From assembly GCF_000966975.1 (NCBI RefSeq), contig NZ_JZWV01000936.1:1-8340 (forward strand): a stretch of DNA of 8,340 bases, in the 5' to 3' direction. This DNA comes from Streptomyces katrae. Lineage in GTDB: Bacteria; Actinomycetota; Actinomycetes; Streptomycetales; Streptomycetaceae. A program made the translations under genes and the position numbers. Each line of letters opens with the position of its first letter. The stretch's first letter is position 1. Positions 1-5,728 of the stretch are shown here, one piece after another. The notes under the pieces were generated by a model that was not told where the DNA came from, did not search any database, and was given only the letters and a program-made list of their open reading frames with translations.

Positions 1-8
1 GGTGAAGG

Positions 9-31
9 GCGGAGCGGGGAGAGGGCTCCGC
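9..31. terminator. Possible hairpin terminator of an off-window gene
   Basis: A 7-bp perfect inverted repeat (GCGGAGC at 9-15, GCTCCGC at 25-31) encloses a 9-nt loop. A TGA at 3-5 could be the stop of a plus-strand gene lying left of the window, which would make this its terminator, but that gene is not visible. In DNA this rich in GC a 7-bp stem can arise by chance, so the call is weak. The rest of 1-122 is a GC-rich leader; TATCGT at 78-83 resembles a -10 box but has no convincing -35 partner. Confidence 0.3.
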
Positions 32-122
32 GCAGCGGCCGGTACCGCCCCGGCGGGCGGGGGCGGCGCGGGCCGCTTATCGTGGGCTGACCGGTTCCGG
101 GGGGCCGCCCGAGGAGGGTGCC

Positions 123-1763
123 GTGCCCCGCGCCCGCATACGCACCGCCGCCTGCGCCGCAGCCCTGGCCGCCACCGTCTCGGCGTCCCCCGCCGGCGCA
201 GCCGCCCCCGCAGCCGGCGCAGCCGAAGCCCCCGCCGGCGGAGCCGCAACCGCAGCCACGGCCCCCGCCGGGACCGGTCCGAGGCCGGTGTCCGGTCAGG
301 GCGCGGGGACCGACACGGCCACACCCCCCGCGCCGCACGGCATACGCTGGGGCGACTGCCCCGAGAAGCCCGTCCCGGCCGACATGCGGTGCGCCACGCT
401 CACCGTCCCCCTCGACCACGACGACCCCGCCAAGGGCACCACCCACGTGGCCCTGGCCAAGATCCCCGCCAGCGCCCCCGGGCACGGGCGCGGCCACGGC
501 CGCCTCGGCTCGCTGCTGCTGAACTACGGCGGCCCCGGCGCCCCCGGCATAGCCTCCCTCGCCGCCGACCCCACCCTCTTCGCCAAGCTCGGCGAACGCT
601 ACGACCTCATCGCCTTCGACCCCCGCGGCGTCGGCCTCAGCGACCCCGTCTCCTGCGGCGGCGTCCAGGAGGCCGACTCCGGCACGCAACCCGCCGACCC
701 CGGCGACCCCGCCACCCAGCTGGCCGCCCTGCGCGCCGAGGCCCGCCGGTGCGAGCGGCACTCCGGGCGCGTTCTCCCGTACATCGGCACCGTCCACGTC
801 GCCCGGGACCTCGACGACATCCGCCGCGCCCTCGGCGAGAAGAAGCTCGACTACCTCGGCTTCTCCTACGGGACCCGGCTCGGAGCCGTGTACGCCGCCC
901 TCTACCCGAAGACCACCGGCCGGATGGTCCTCGACGGGGTCGACACCCTCACCGAACCCTTCACCGAGCAGGCCCTCGCCTCCGCACGCGGCCAGCAGCG
1001 CGCCCTCGACGCCTTCCTGACCTGGTGCGCCCACCAGGACCACTGCGTCTACGGAACCAACACCCGCACCGCCAAGGAGAAGGTCGCCGCCCTCGTCGCC
1101 CGCCTCGACGAGCACCCCATGACCGGCACCGGCGGCACCCCGTTCACCGGCGACGACGCCGTCCTCGCCATCGGCAGCGCCCTCTACTCCACGACCACGT
1201 GGCCCGATCTGGCCGACGCCCTCCACCGGGCGGAGCGGGACGACGACCCCACCGGTCTGGAGCAGCTCCTCGCACCCCCCGAGACACCCCCCTCGGGCAC
1301 CCCCTCCAAGGTGCCCGCCGACAACGCCCTGGCCGCCCTCACCGCCGTGAACTGCGCCGACGACCCCGACCGGGGCAACGACAGGGACGCCCCGGCGGCC
1401 ATCGCCCAGGAGATCGGCGGGCTGAGCGCGCAGTTCCGCGAAGCCTCCGAGATCTTCGGGCCGCGCCAGCTGATGACCCTCCTGTCCTGCTACGGACGCC
1501 CCGCCGGCACCGACTTCATCCGCCGCATCGACCACCCCGGCGCCCCGCGCATGCTCCTCGTCGGCACCCGCGGCGACCCGGCGACCCCGTACGAATGGAC
1601 GGAGGAGACGGCCCGGCGCCTCGGCTCGGCCGTGATCATCGACCACAAGGGCGACGGGCACACCGGCTACCCGTCCTCCGCCTGCGTACGCGACTACGTG
1701 GACGGCTTCCTGATCGACGGCCACCTCCCCGCCGGAACACGCGCCTGCCCCGCCGGGGAGTGA
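123..1763 (+). CDS. Secreted alpha/beta hydrolase, tripeptidyl aminopeptidase (Tap)-like, peptidase family S33
   Basis: This 546-aa exported serine hydrolase resembles the Streptomyces Tap/SlpD/SlpE family, which removes short peptides from the N-termini of extracellular proteins. The GTG start at 123 has AGGAGG at 112-117, 5 nt upstream. Residues 1-28 look like a signal peptide: basic RARIR, an Ala-rich core, and AGA-type cleavage options near 24-28. An Ala/Pro/Gly-rich linker runs to about residue 78. The hydrolase motifs are all present: NYGGPG at 134-139 (oxyanion hole), GFSYG with nucleophile Ser248, GTRGDPATP with Asp485, and DGHTGY with His513. The last two sit in the TAP-like C-terminal domain. 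Several Cys residues (in WGDC, WCAHQDHC, VNC, LSC, SSAC and the C-terminal CPAGE) fit disulfides of a secreted enzyme. Length fits the family. Substrate specificity cannot be read from sequence. Confidence 0.93.
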   Translation: MPRARIRTAACAAALAATVSASPAGAAAPAAGAAEAPAGGAATAATAPAGTGPRPVSGQGAGTDTATPPAPHGIRWGDCPEKPVPADMRCATLTVPLDHDDPAKGTTHVALAKIPASAPGHGRGHGRLGSLLLNYGGPGAPGIASLAADPTLFAKLGERYDLIAFDPRGVGLSDPVSCGGVQEADSGTQPADPGDPATQLAALRAEARRCERHSGRVLPYIGTVHVARDLDDIRRALGEKKLDYLGFSYGTRLGAVYAALYPKTTGRMVLDGVDTLTEPFTEQALASARGQQRALDAFLTWCAHQDHCVYGTNTRTAKEKVAALVARLDEHPMTGTGGTPFTGDDAVLAIGSALYSTTTWPDLADALHRAERDDDPTGLEQLLAPPETPPSGTPSKVPADNALAALTAVNCADDPDRGNDRDAPAAIAQEIGGLSAQFREASEIFGPRQLMTLLSCYGRPAGTDFIRRIDHPGAPRMLLVGTRGDPATPYEWTEETARRLGSAVIIDHKGDGHTGYPSSACVRDYVDGFLIDGHLPAGTRACPAGE

Positions 1764-1777
1764 ACCGGCGGGGCAGG
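1744..1777. terminator. Bidirectional hairpin terminator overlapping the hydrolase stop codon
   Basis: A perfect 13-bp inverted repeat (1744-1756 with 1765-1777) encloses an 8-nt loop. The loop contains the hydrolase TGA stop at 1761-1763, so the stem uses the last coding bases. No U-tract follows, as is common in Streptomyces. It lies in a 50-bp spacer between convergent genes and could stop transcription from both sides. Confidence 0.75.
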
Positions 1778-1813
1778 TGTAGAGGCCTCGTACACCTAGC
1801 GGGTGTCCGGCCC

Positions 1814-3029
1814 CTACCCCAGTGCCGCCCCCAGCCGGTCCAGGCCGACGCCGATCTCCACCGGGGTGTGCGTCGTGAAGGACAGGCGCAGGGTGCGGGG
1901 GTCCGGGGCGCCGGTGAAGAAGGGGGCGCCGGGGACGTAGGCCACGTCGTGGGCCACGGCCGACTTCAGGAGGACCGTCGCGTCGTGGCCCTCCGGGAGG
2001 CCAGGCGAACATGCCGCCCTGGGGGCGGTTCGACTCCGAGCCCGGCGGGAGGGCCGCGCCGAGGCCCGCCAGGAGGGCGTCGCGGCGGGCCCGGTAGGCC
2101 TCGCGGACCCGGGTGACGTGGGCGTCGAGGTCGTTGGCGGCCAGGTAGTGGGCGGCGGCCAGCTGGTCCACCGTCGAGGTGTGCAGGTCCGCCGCCTGCT
2201 TCGCGACCACCGCCGCCCGCCGCAGCGCGGCCGGGGCGCGCAGCCAGCCCAGGCGCAGGCCCGGGGCCATGACCTTGGAGAAGCTGCCGATCAGGGCGGT
2301 GCGGTCCTCGGCGCCCGGATGGGCGGCGAGCCAGGGCTCGTGGGCGCCCTCGTAGCGCAGGTCCCCGTACGGGTCGTCCTCCACCAGCCACAGCCCGAGG
2401 TCCACCAGCCACAGCCCGAGGCGGGCCGCGGTCCGCGCCACCTCGGCGCGCCGCTCCCCGGGCAGGGTGCGGCCGGTGGGGTTCTGGAAGGTGGGGACGG
2501 TGTAGAGGAGCTTGGGGCGCTCGCGGGCGGTGATCTCGGCCAGGGCGTCGGGGAGCAGGCCCTCCTCGTCGCAGGGGACGGGTATGACGCGGGCCCCGGC
2601 CATCCCGAAGCACTGGAGGGCCGCCAGATAGGTGGGGTTCTCGACGAGGACGGTGTCGCCGGGCTCCACGAGGGTGGCGGTGATCAGGGTCAGGGCCTGC
2701 TGGGAGCCGGTGGTGATCAGGAGGTCGTCCGCCGTGGTCGGCAGGCCACGGGCGCCGGCCCGGGCGGCGACGGCCGCGCGGAGTTCGGGGGCGCCCTCGG
2801 TGGTGGAGTACTGCAGGGCGCGGGAGGCGGACGCGGCTCCGGCGAGGGCGCTGTCGTAGGCGGCCCGGAGCCCGGCGGTGTCGAAGAGCTCGGGGGCGGG
2901 CAGCCCGCCGGCGAAGGAGATCACCCCGGGGCGTTCGGTGAGCGCCAGAATCTCCCGTACGGGGGAGCCGCCCACCGTGCGGGCGCGGGCGGCGAAGGCG
3001 GGCAGGGGAGCGGGACCGGCAGGGGGCAT
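1814..3029 (-). pseudogene. PLP-dependent aminotransferase (fold type I, MocR/2-aminoadipate aminotransferase type), frameshifted
   Basis: Reading leftward from the ATG at 3029 (AAGGAG 5 nt upstream), the product is a class I/II aminotransferase without a GntR domain. It has ITTGSQQAL, ENPTY, TVPTFQNPTG, EDDPYGDLRY and SFSKVMAPGLRLGW, with the PLP-binding lysine at residue 252, then PQGGMFAW. After that Trp (codon 2003-2001) the frame is lost. The family-like tail LPEGHDATVLL...LRLSFTTHTPVEIG...LGAALG continues in another frame from 1999 to TAG at 1816-1814. Relatives read FAW-x-R-LPEG, so about 5 nt (or 5 plus a multiple of 3) are missing near 2000. A perfect 21-bp tandem duplication also inserts seven residues just before DDPY. 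Joined, the frames give about 404 aa, near the usual length. It is likely a decaying gene; a sequencing error could explain the frameshift but less easily the duplication. Confidence 0.87.
2380..2421. repeat. Perfect 21-bp tandem duplication within the aminotransferase gene
   Basis: Positions 2380-2400 and 2401-2421 are identical. On the coding (minus) strand the two copies encode LGLWLVD and LGLWLVE in succession (residues 204-217). Family members have this segment once, immediately before the conserved D-D-P-Y, so the duplication adds seven residues at the strand leading to the PLP-contacting Asp. Confidence 0.93.
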
Positions 3030-3157
3030 GGGGGCTCCTTCGGGTGGCGGGTGAGCGTGAGCCTAACGAGGGAAGATGCAGATGGCACCTACCATTTCGA
3101 GGGGTGAACAGCCTTCCCCCTCTCGCGAACTGACGGAGCATCAGCTACACCGGTGTC
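3030..3157. promoter_or_regulatory. Divergent intergenic region with a 10-bp palindrome
   Basis: These 128 bp hold the 5' regions of the aminotransferase gene (-) and the 287-aa protein gene (+). The minus gene has AAGGAG 5 nt before its ATG. The plus gene has no good Shine-Dalgarno; its ATG at 3158 is preceded 1 nt upstream by the palindrome ACACCGGTGT (3147-3156), overlapped by a second palindrome GTCATGAC (3155-3162). A leaderless or operator-controlled transcript is possible. On the minus strand TAGGCT near 3060-3065 fits a TAnnnT -10 box, but no matching -35 is evident. Confidence 0.4.
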
Positions 3158-4021
3158 ATGACGAGCAGAGAAGAGCAGGAGCGGGGGCCGGAGGACACCC
3201 GGGCCGGGGACTACGCCGAACTCGCGGCTGTCGGCCCGTACGGGGTCCGCCCCGGCCATGCGCTGATCACCATGGTCGAACCGCACCCGGGCCACGAGTA
3301 CGCGTACAACCGCTGGTACGAGGACGACCACTACTACGCGGGCGCGATGGCCATGCCCTGGATGTACGCGGGCCGCCGCTGGGTGGCCACCCGCGAACTC
3401 CAGGAGCTGCGCTACCCGGAGAAGTCGGCGGTGGCCCAGCCGGTGACGGCCGGCTGCTACCTGTCGACGTACTGGGTGACCGAGGGCCGCTACGACGAGC
3501 ACATGAAGTGGACCGTCGGCATCAACAAGCGCCTGAACCGCGACGGCCGGGTCTACCAGGACCGTACGCACGTCTTCACGGCCTTCCAGGACCACGAGGC
3601 CACCGTCTACCGCGACGGCGCCGCCGGCCCCCGCGACTTCCACGCCCTGGACCACCCGTACGCCGGGCTCGTCCTCCAGGTCGTCGACGCCGAGGGCCCC
3701 GCGCACCGCGCGGAGCTGCTGGAATGGCTGCGTTCCCGGGCCCTGCCGCGCAGGCTGCACGGCTCCCCGGCGGCGATGGTCACCGTGTTCCGTCCGACGC
3801 CGCTGCCCGGCGACCGGATGACCTACGTCAAGCAGGTCGAGGGGGTGGACAGCCGCCTGACCCTGCTGTGGTTCCTGGAGGCCGACCCGCGCGGCTGCTG
3901 GGACCGTTTCCAGGGGCTGGACGCGGAGGTCGCGGAGTCGGGGCTGGGGCGGGTGGAGCTGGTGGCGCCGTTCGTCCCGACGGTGCCGGGGACCGACCGG
4001 TACGTGGACCAGCTGCGCTGA
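3158..4021 (+). CDS. Uncharacterised protein, possibly two dimeric alpha/beta-barrel (EthD/Dabb-like) modules
   Basis: I do not recognise a named family. The 287-aa product has no signal peptide and no membrane segment, so it is probably cytoplasmic. After a charged N-terminus (1-18), residues 34-77 read ALITMVEP...YNRWYEDDHYYAGAMAMPWMYAGRRWVA. This beta-strand / N-x-W-Y-x-x-x-H / hydrophobic helix / R-R-x-x-x pattern resembles EthD-like or Dabb proteins. A second candidate module spans about 167-275 (YAGLVLQVVD, AAMVTVFRPTP, TYVKQVEGV, LTLLWFLEA). It is rich in Trp, Tyr and His (conserved-looking H58, Y59, W68, W75). Third-position GC bias and codon use are normal for a real gene. The start is chosen because upstream codons lack coding character, although no strong ribosome binding site precedes it. 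It stands alone, divergent from the broken aminotransferase and convergent with the DUF397 gene. The function is unknown and the fold is an inference. Confidence 0.8.
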   Translation: MTSREEQERGPEDTRAGDYAELAAVGPYGVRPGHALITMVEPHPGHEYAYNRWYEDDHYYAGAMAMPWMYAGRRWVATRELQELRYPEKSAVAQPVTAGCYLSTYWVTEGRYDEHMKWTVGINKRLNRDGRVYQDRTHVFTAFQDHEATVYRDGAAGPRDFHALDHPYAGLVLQVVDAEGPAHRAELLEWLRSRALPRRLHGSPAAMVTVFRPTPLPGDRMTYVKQVEGVDSRLTLLWFLEADPRGCWDRFQGLDAEVAESGLGRVELVAPFVPTVPGTDRYVDQLR

Positions 4022-4052
4022 CCGCGGGCCGCGAGCGGAGAGGGGGCCGGTC

Positions 4053-4091
4053 GTCCGCCCGTACGCGGACATGGCCGAGCCCCCTCGGCCA
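4053..4091. terminator. Tandem hairpin terminator between convergent genes
   Basis: There are two adjacent perfect hairpins. The first has 6-bp arms GTCCGC/GCGGAC (4053-4058, 4065-4070) with a 6-nt loop. The second has 8-bp arms TGGCCGAG/CTCGGCCA (4072-4079, 4084-4091) with a 4-nt CCCC loop. No U-tract is present. They lie in the 121-bp gap between the 287-aa protein gene (+) and the DUF397 gene (-), so they probably serve both. Flanking TCCGCC and GGCGGA segments could also pair into a larger structure. Confidence 0.7.
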
Positions 4092-4142
4092 GGACGGCGG
4101 ACCGGTCGAGAGGGCTCCAGTCAGGGGTGCGGGTCGAGGGGC

Positions 4143-4346
4143 TCAGACGAGCCGGCCCTCGACGACGCCGGTCACGAAGGAGGTCCAGGAGCCGGGGGCG
4201 AAGGTGATGGACGGGCCGTCCTGCACCTTGGAGTCGCGGACCGCGATCGCCTCGGTGACGGGGGACTTGACCTCGACGCAGGCGCCGTTTCCGCCGGAGT
4301 AGGAAGACTTGGTCCAGTTTTCGGTGCCGCCCTGACGAATGCCCAT
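4143..4346 (-). CDS. scr2: DUF397 protein, Scr2-like partner of the adjacent XRE regulator
   Basis: The 67-aa product carries the DUF397 signature over its full length: W11-T-K-S-S-Y-S-G-G-N-G-x-C23-V-E-V near the start, VAVRDSK-type IAVRDSK at 34-40, DGPSITF at 43-49, then SWTSFV. The ATG at 4346 has GGAGAAG 4 nt upstream. Proteins of this family are small partners of XRE-DUF5753 regulators encoded next door in actinomycetes (the WhiJ/AbaA-type and Scr1/Scr2 systems). In S. coelicolor the SCO4441/SCO4442 pair Scr1/Scr2 is described as a positive regulator of antibiotic production. The scr2 symbol rests on synteny with the GPP34 and DD-carboxypeptidase genes and on family, not on an alignment. 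The gene is transcribed in the same direction as scr1 but 198 nt downstream, so it may have its own promoter. Confidence 0.93.
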   Translation of the reverse strand: MGIRQGGTENWTKSSYSGGNGACVEVKSPVTEAIAVRDSKVQDGPSITFAPGSWTSFVTGVVEGRLV

Positions 4347-4373
4347 GGTTCTTCTCCGGTTCAGAGAGTGGTT

Positions 4374-4387
4374 CCGGGAGTTCCCGG
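4374..4387. promoter_or_regulatory. Perfect inverted repeat upstream of scr2
   Basis: CCGGGA (4374-4379), 2-nt GT spacer, TCCCGG (4382-4387). It sits 28-41 nt upstream of the DUF397 start codon, a position suitable for an operator or a leader hairpin. The binding protein, if any, is not identifiable from sequence. Confidence 0.4.
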
Positions 4388-4445
4388 CTGTGTGCCGGCG
4401 CCATTCCCCGGGCCGACGTGATCGACGCTACCGGCAGCTCCCGAA

Positions 4446-4489
4446 GGGTGACGTGGGCATTCACTCGACCGGGTGGCATGTTCCATTCA
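4446..4489. repeat. Imperfect direct repeat in the scr1-scr2 spacer
   Basis: Two similar 18/19-nt units occur at 4446-4463 (GGGTGACGTGGGCATTCA) and 4471-4489 (GGGTGGCATGTTCCATTCA). Both keep GGGTG at one end and CATTCA at the other, with a 25-26 nt period. Their location in the 198-nt spacer upstream of scr2, and a related GGGTGACG...CATTCA arrangement upstream of the GPP34 gene (6500-6520), suggest regulator binding sites. This is inference only. Confidence 0.4.
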
Positions 4490-4544
4490 GGCCTTCTGTG
4501 GCCGGGGACCGACGGTGTACCGTGCCGGACCCCCCGCCACCTCC

Positions 4545-5429
4545 CTACTTCGTCAGGGCCGCGTAGTGGTCGATGACCTCGGAGATGAACTGCCGGGTCT
4601 GTTCCACATTGAGCGCCTGGGCCCGCAGGTGCTCGTACATCACGCTGTATTTCTGAACGTCGTTCGCCTTCTCCAGGTACAAATCGCTCGTGACGCCCTC
4701 GATGTAGACCACCGTCGAGTCCGAGGCGTCCGGGAATTCCAGAATCGCGTACTGGCCGTTCACCCCGGGATGGGCACCCATCGTGAACGGCATCACCTGC
4801 ACGGTGATGTACGGCTGGTGCGACTGCTCTATCAGGAACTGCAGCTGCCGGATCATCAACTCGGGATCGCCCACGTGCCGGCGCAGTACGGCCTCGTCGA
4901 TCACCGCCCACAGCCGCAGCGGCCCGACCTCCGCGTTGTTGTTGTCCGTCTCGGACAGCCGCTTCTGGCGGTGCATCCGGACCTGGACGCGCTTCTCCAC
5001 GTCGGCGGGCGCCGTCTCCGGCAGCGCGCCGCGGATCAGGGCCTGGGCGTACTCCGGGGTCTGGAGCAGGCCGGGGGCCATCTGGGGCTCGTACGTACGC
5101 AGGCTGGCCGCGTCGGTCTCCAGGCCGATGTAGACGCTGTACGGGATGTCGCCGAAGGCGTGCCACCAGCCCTGCTGGCGGGAGTCCTTGGCCATCTGCA
5201 TGAGCGAGTCCACCAGCCGGGGGTCCTCCACCTCGTACACCTCGCACAGGTCGCGGACGTCGCGCTGGCTGATGGAACGGCGGCCGTTCTCCAGTCGGCT
5301 GATCTTCGACTGGGAGACGAGGAGGCGTTCGGCGACCTGTTCGGCCGTCATGCCCTTGTCCTCGCGCAGCTTGCGCAACTCCATGCCCAGTCGGCGGCGT
5401 CGGACGGTGGGATTGACATTGGACGCCAC
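4545..5429 (-). CDS. scr1: XRE-family transcriptional regulator with DUF5753 domain, Scr1-like
   Basis: From the GTG at 5429 (GGAGGT about 9 nt upstream) the product is 294 aa and begins ASNVNPTVRRRRLG, a typical start for this family. An XRE helix-turn-helix covers about residues 14-70 (LRKLREDKGMTAEQVAERL, SQSKISRLENGRR). DUF5753 follows at about 98-285, with YEPQMAPGLLQTPEYAQALI, V-R-M-x-R-Q near 150-155, LWAVIDEAVLRR, PFTMGAHPGVNGQYAILEFPD and VVYIEG. A run of Asn (163-165) marks a variable loop. Extending the frame to an ATG at 5576 is rejected because that would start inside the terminator stem at 5539-5584. The product is a DNA-binding regulator working with the DUF397 partner; the S. 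coelicolor Scr1 (SCO4441) pair raises antibiotic production. The symbol is assigned by family and synteny. Confidence 0.93.
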   Translation of the reverse strand: MASNVNPTVRRRRLGMELRKLREDKGMTAEQVAERLLVSQSKISRLENGRRSISQRDVRDLCEVYEVEDPRLVDSLMQMAKDSRQQGWWHAFGDIPYSVYIGLETDAASLRTYEPQMAPGLLQTPEYAQALIRGALPETAPADVEKRVQVRMHRQKRLSETDNNNAEVGPLRLWAVIDEAVLRRHVGDPELMIRQLQFLIEQSHQPYITVQVMPFTMGAHPGVNGQYAILEFPDASDSTVVYIEGVTSDLYLEKANDVQKYSVMYEHLRAQALNVEQTRQFISEVIDHYAALTK

Positions 5430-5472
5430 GGGATCGGCACCTCCGCCTTCTTCAGTAGCTGTCTCTGTGCGT

Positions 5473-5490
5473 GTCTGACGTTCAGCAGAC
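5473..5490. promoter_or_regulatory. Inverted-repeat candidate operator upstream of scr1
   Basis: Nested dyad: outer arms GTCTG/CAGAC (5473-5477, 5486-5490) and an inner CTGA-CGT-TCAG (5475-5485). It is centred about 52 nt upstream of the scr1 GTG, between the terminator of the preceding gene and the ribosome binding site, where an autoregulatory operator would be expected. No -35/-10 pair could be assigned with confidence. The 10-mer CCGAAGGGTG occurs nearby (5496-5505) and again upstream of scr2 (4441-4450). Confidence 0.4.
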
Positions 5491-5538
5491 TGCCACCGAA
5501 GGGTGCGGCGCCGCTGGGGAACGGCGTGGAAAAGCAGA

Positions 5539-5584
5539 CACGCGGGGTGGCGGGGCCGATGGAACGGCCCCGCCACCCCGCGTG
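5539..5584 (-). terminator. Strong intrinsic terminator after the GPP34 gene
   Basis: A perfect 20-bp stem (5539-5558 with 5565-5584) encloses a 6-nt loop. Read on the minus strand it is followed by TGTCTGCTTTTCC, giving a short U-run about 7 nt beyond the stem. It lies 144 nt past the GPP34 stop and 110 nt before the scr1 start, so it should separate the two genes into different transcription units. A second hairpin with 7-bp arms CCGGGTC/GACCCGG (5600-5606, 5615-5621) and a third with arms GACCCGC/GCGGGTC (5641-5647, 5667-5673) precede it. Confidence 0.88.
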
Positions 5585-5679
5585 CGCGCGACTCCCGGAC
5601 CGGGTCTCTGGGGGGACCCGGCAGCGGAGGGTGGATCGGTGACCCGCTGGTGGACCAAGGGGTGTCGCGGGTCGGGGGT

Positions 5680-5728
5680 CGTGCGTCGTGCGTCGTGCGT
5701 CGTGCGTCCTACGTCGTGCGTGGTGCGT
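5680..5728. repeat. Heptamer tandem repeat (seven units)
   Basis: Seven consecutive 7-bp units run from 5680 to 5728. Five are CGTGCGT exactly; unit 5 is CCTACGT and unit 7 is GGTGCGT. The array ends on the last base of the GPP34 stop codon (TGA read from 5730-5728), so it lies entirely in that gene's 3' untranslated region. It is likely variable in copy number between strains. Confidence 0.93.

Noticed and set aside
2..2116. Long plus-strand open frame of 704 codons starting with GTG at 2
   Set aside because: It is Arg/Pro-rich nonsense in the wrong frame over the hydrolase gene, which has the signal peptide, catalytic motifs and a better ribosome binding site.
1966..3141. Minus-strand open frame of 391 codons over the aminotransferase
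   Set aside because: It is out of frame with the aminotransferase motifs and gives an Arg/Pro/Gly-rich shadow; the real frame starts at 3029.
3823..5247. Minus-strand 474-codon open frame spanning three genes
   Set aside because: It crosses the convergent gene boundary and the DUF397 and XRE genes in another frame and shows no protein-like composition.
5430..5576. Upstream extension of the scr1 frame to an ATG at 5576
   Set aside because: It would begin within the 20-bp terminator stem and add non-conserved residues; the GTG at 5429 has GGAGGT and the family-typical N-terminus.
5680..5728. CRISPR array
   Set aside because: The units are 7 bp with no spacers, so this is a simple tandem repeat.
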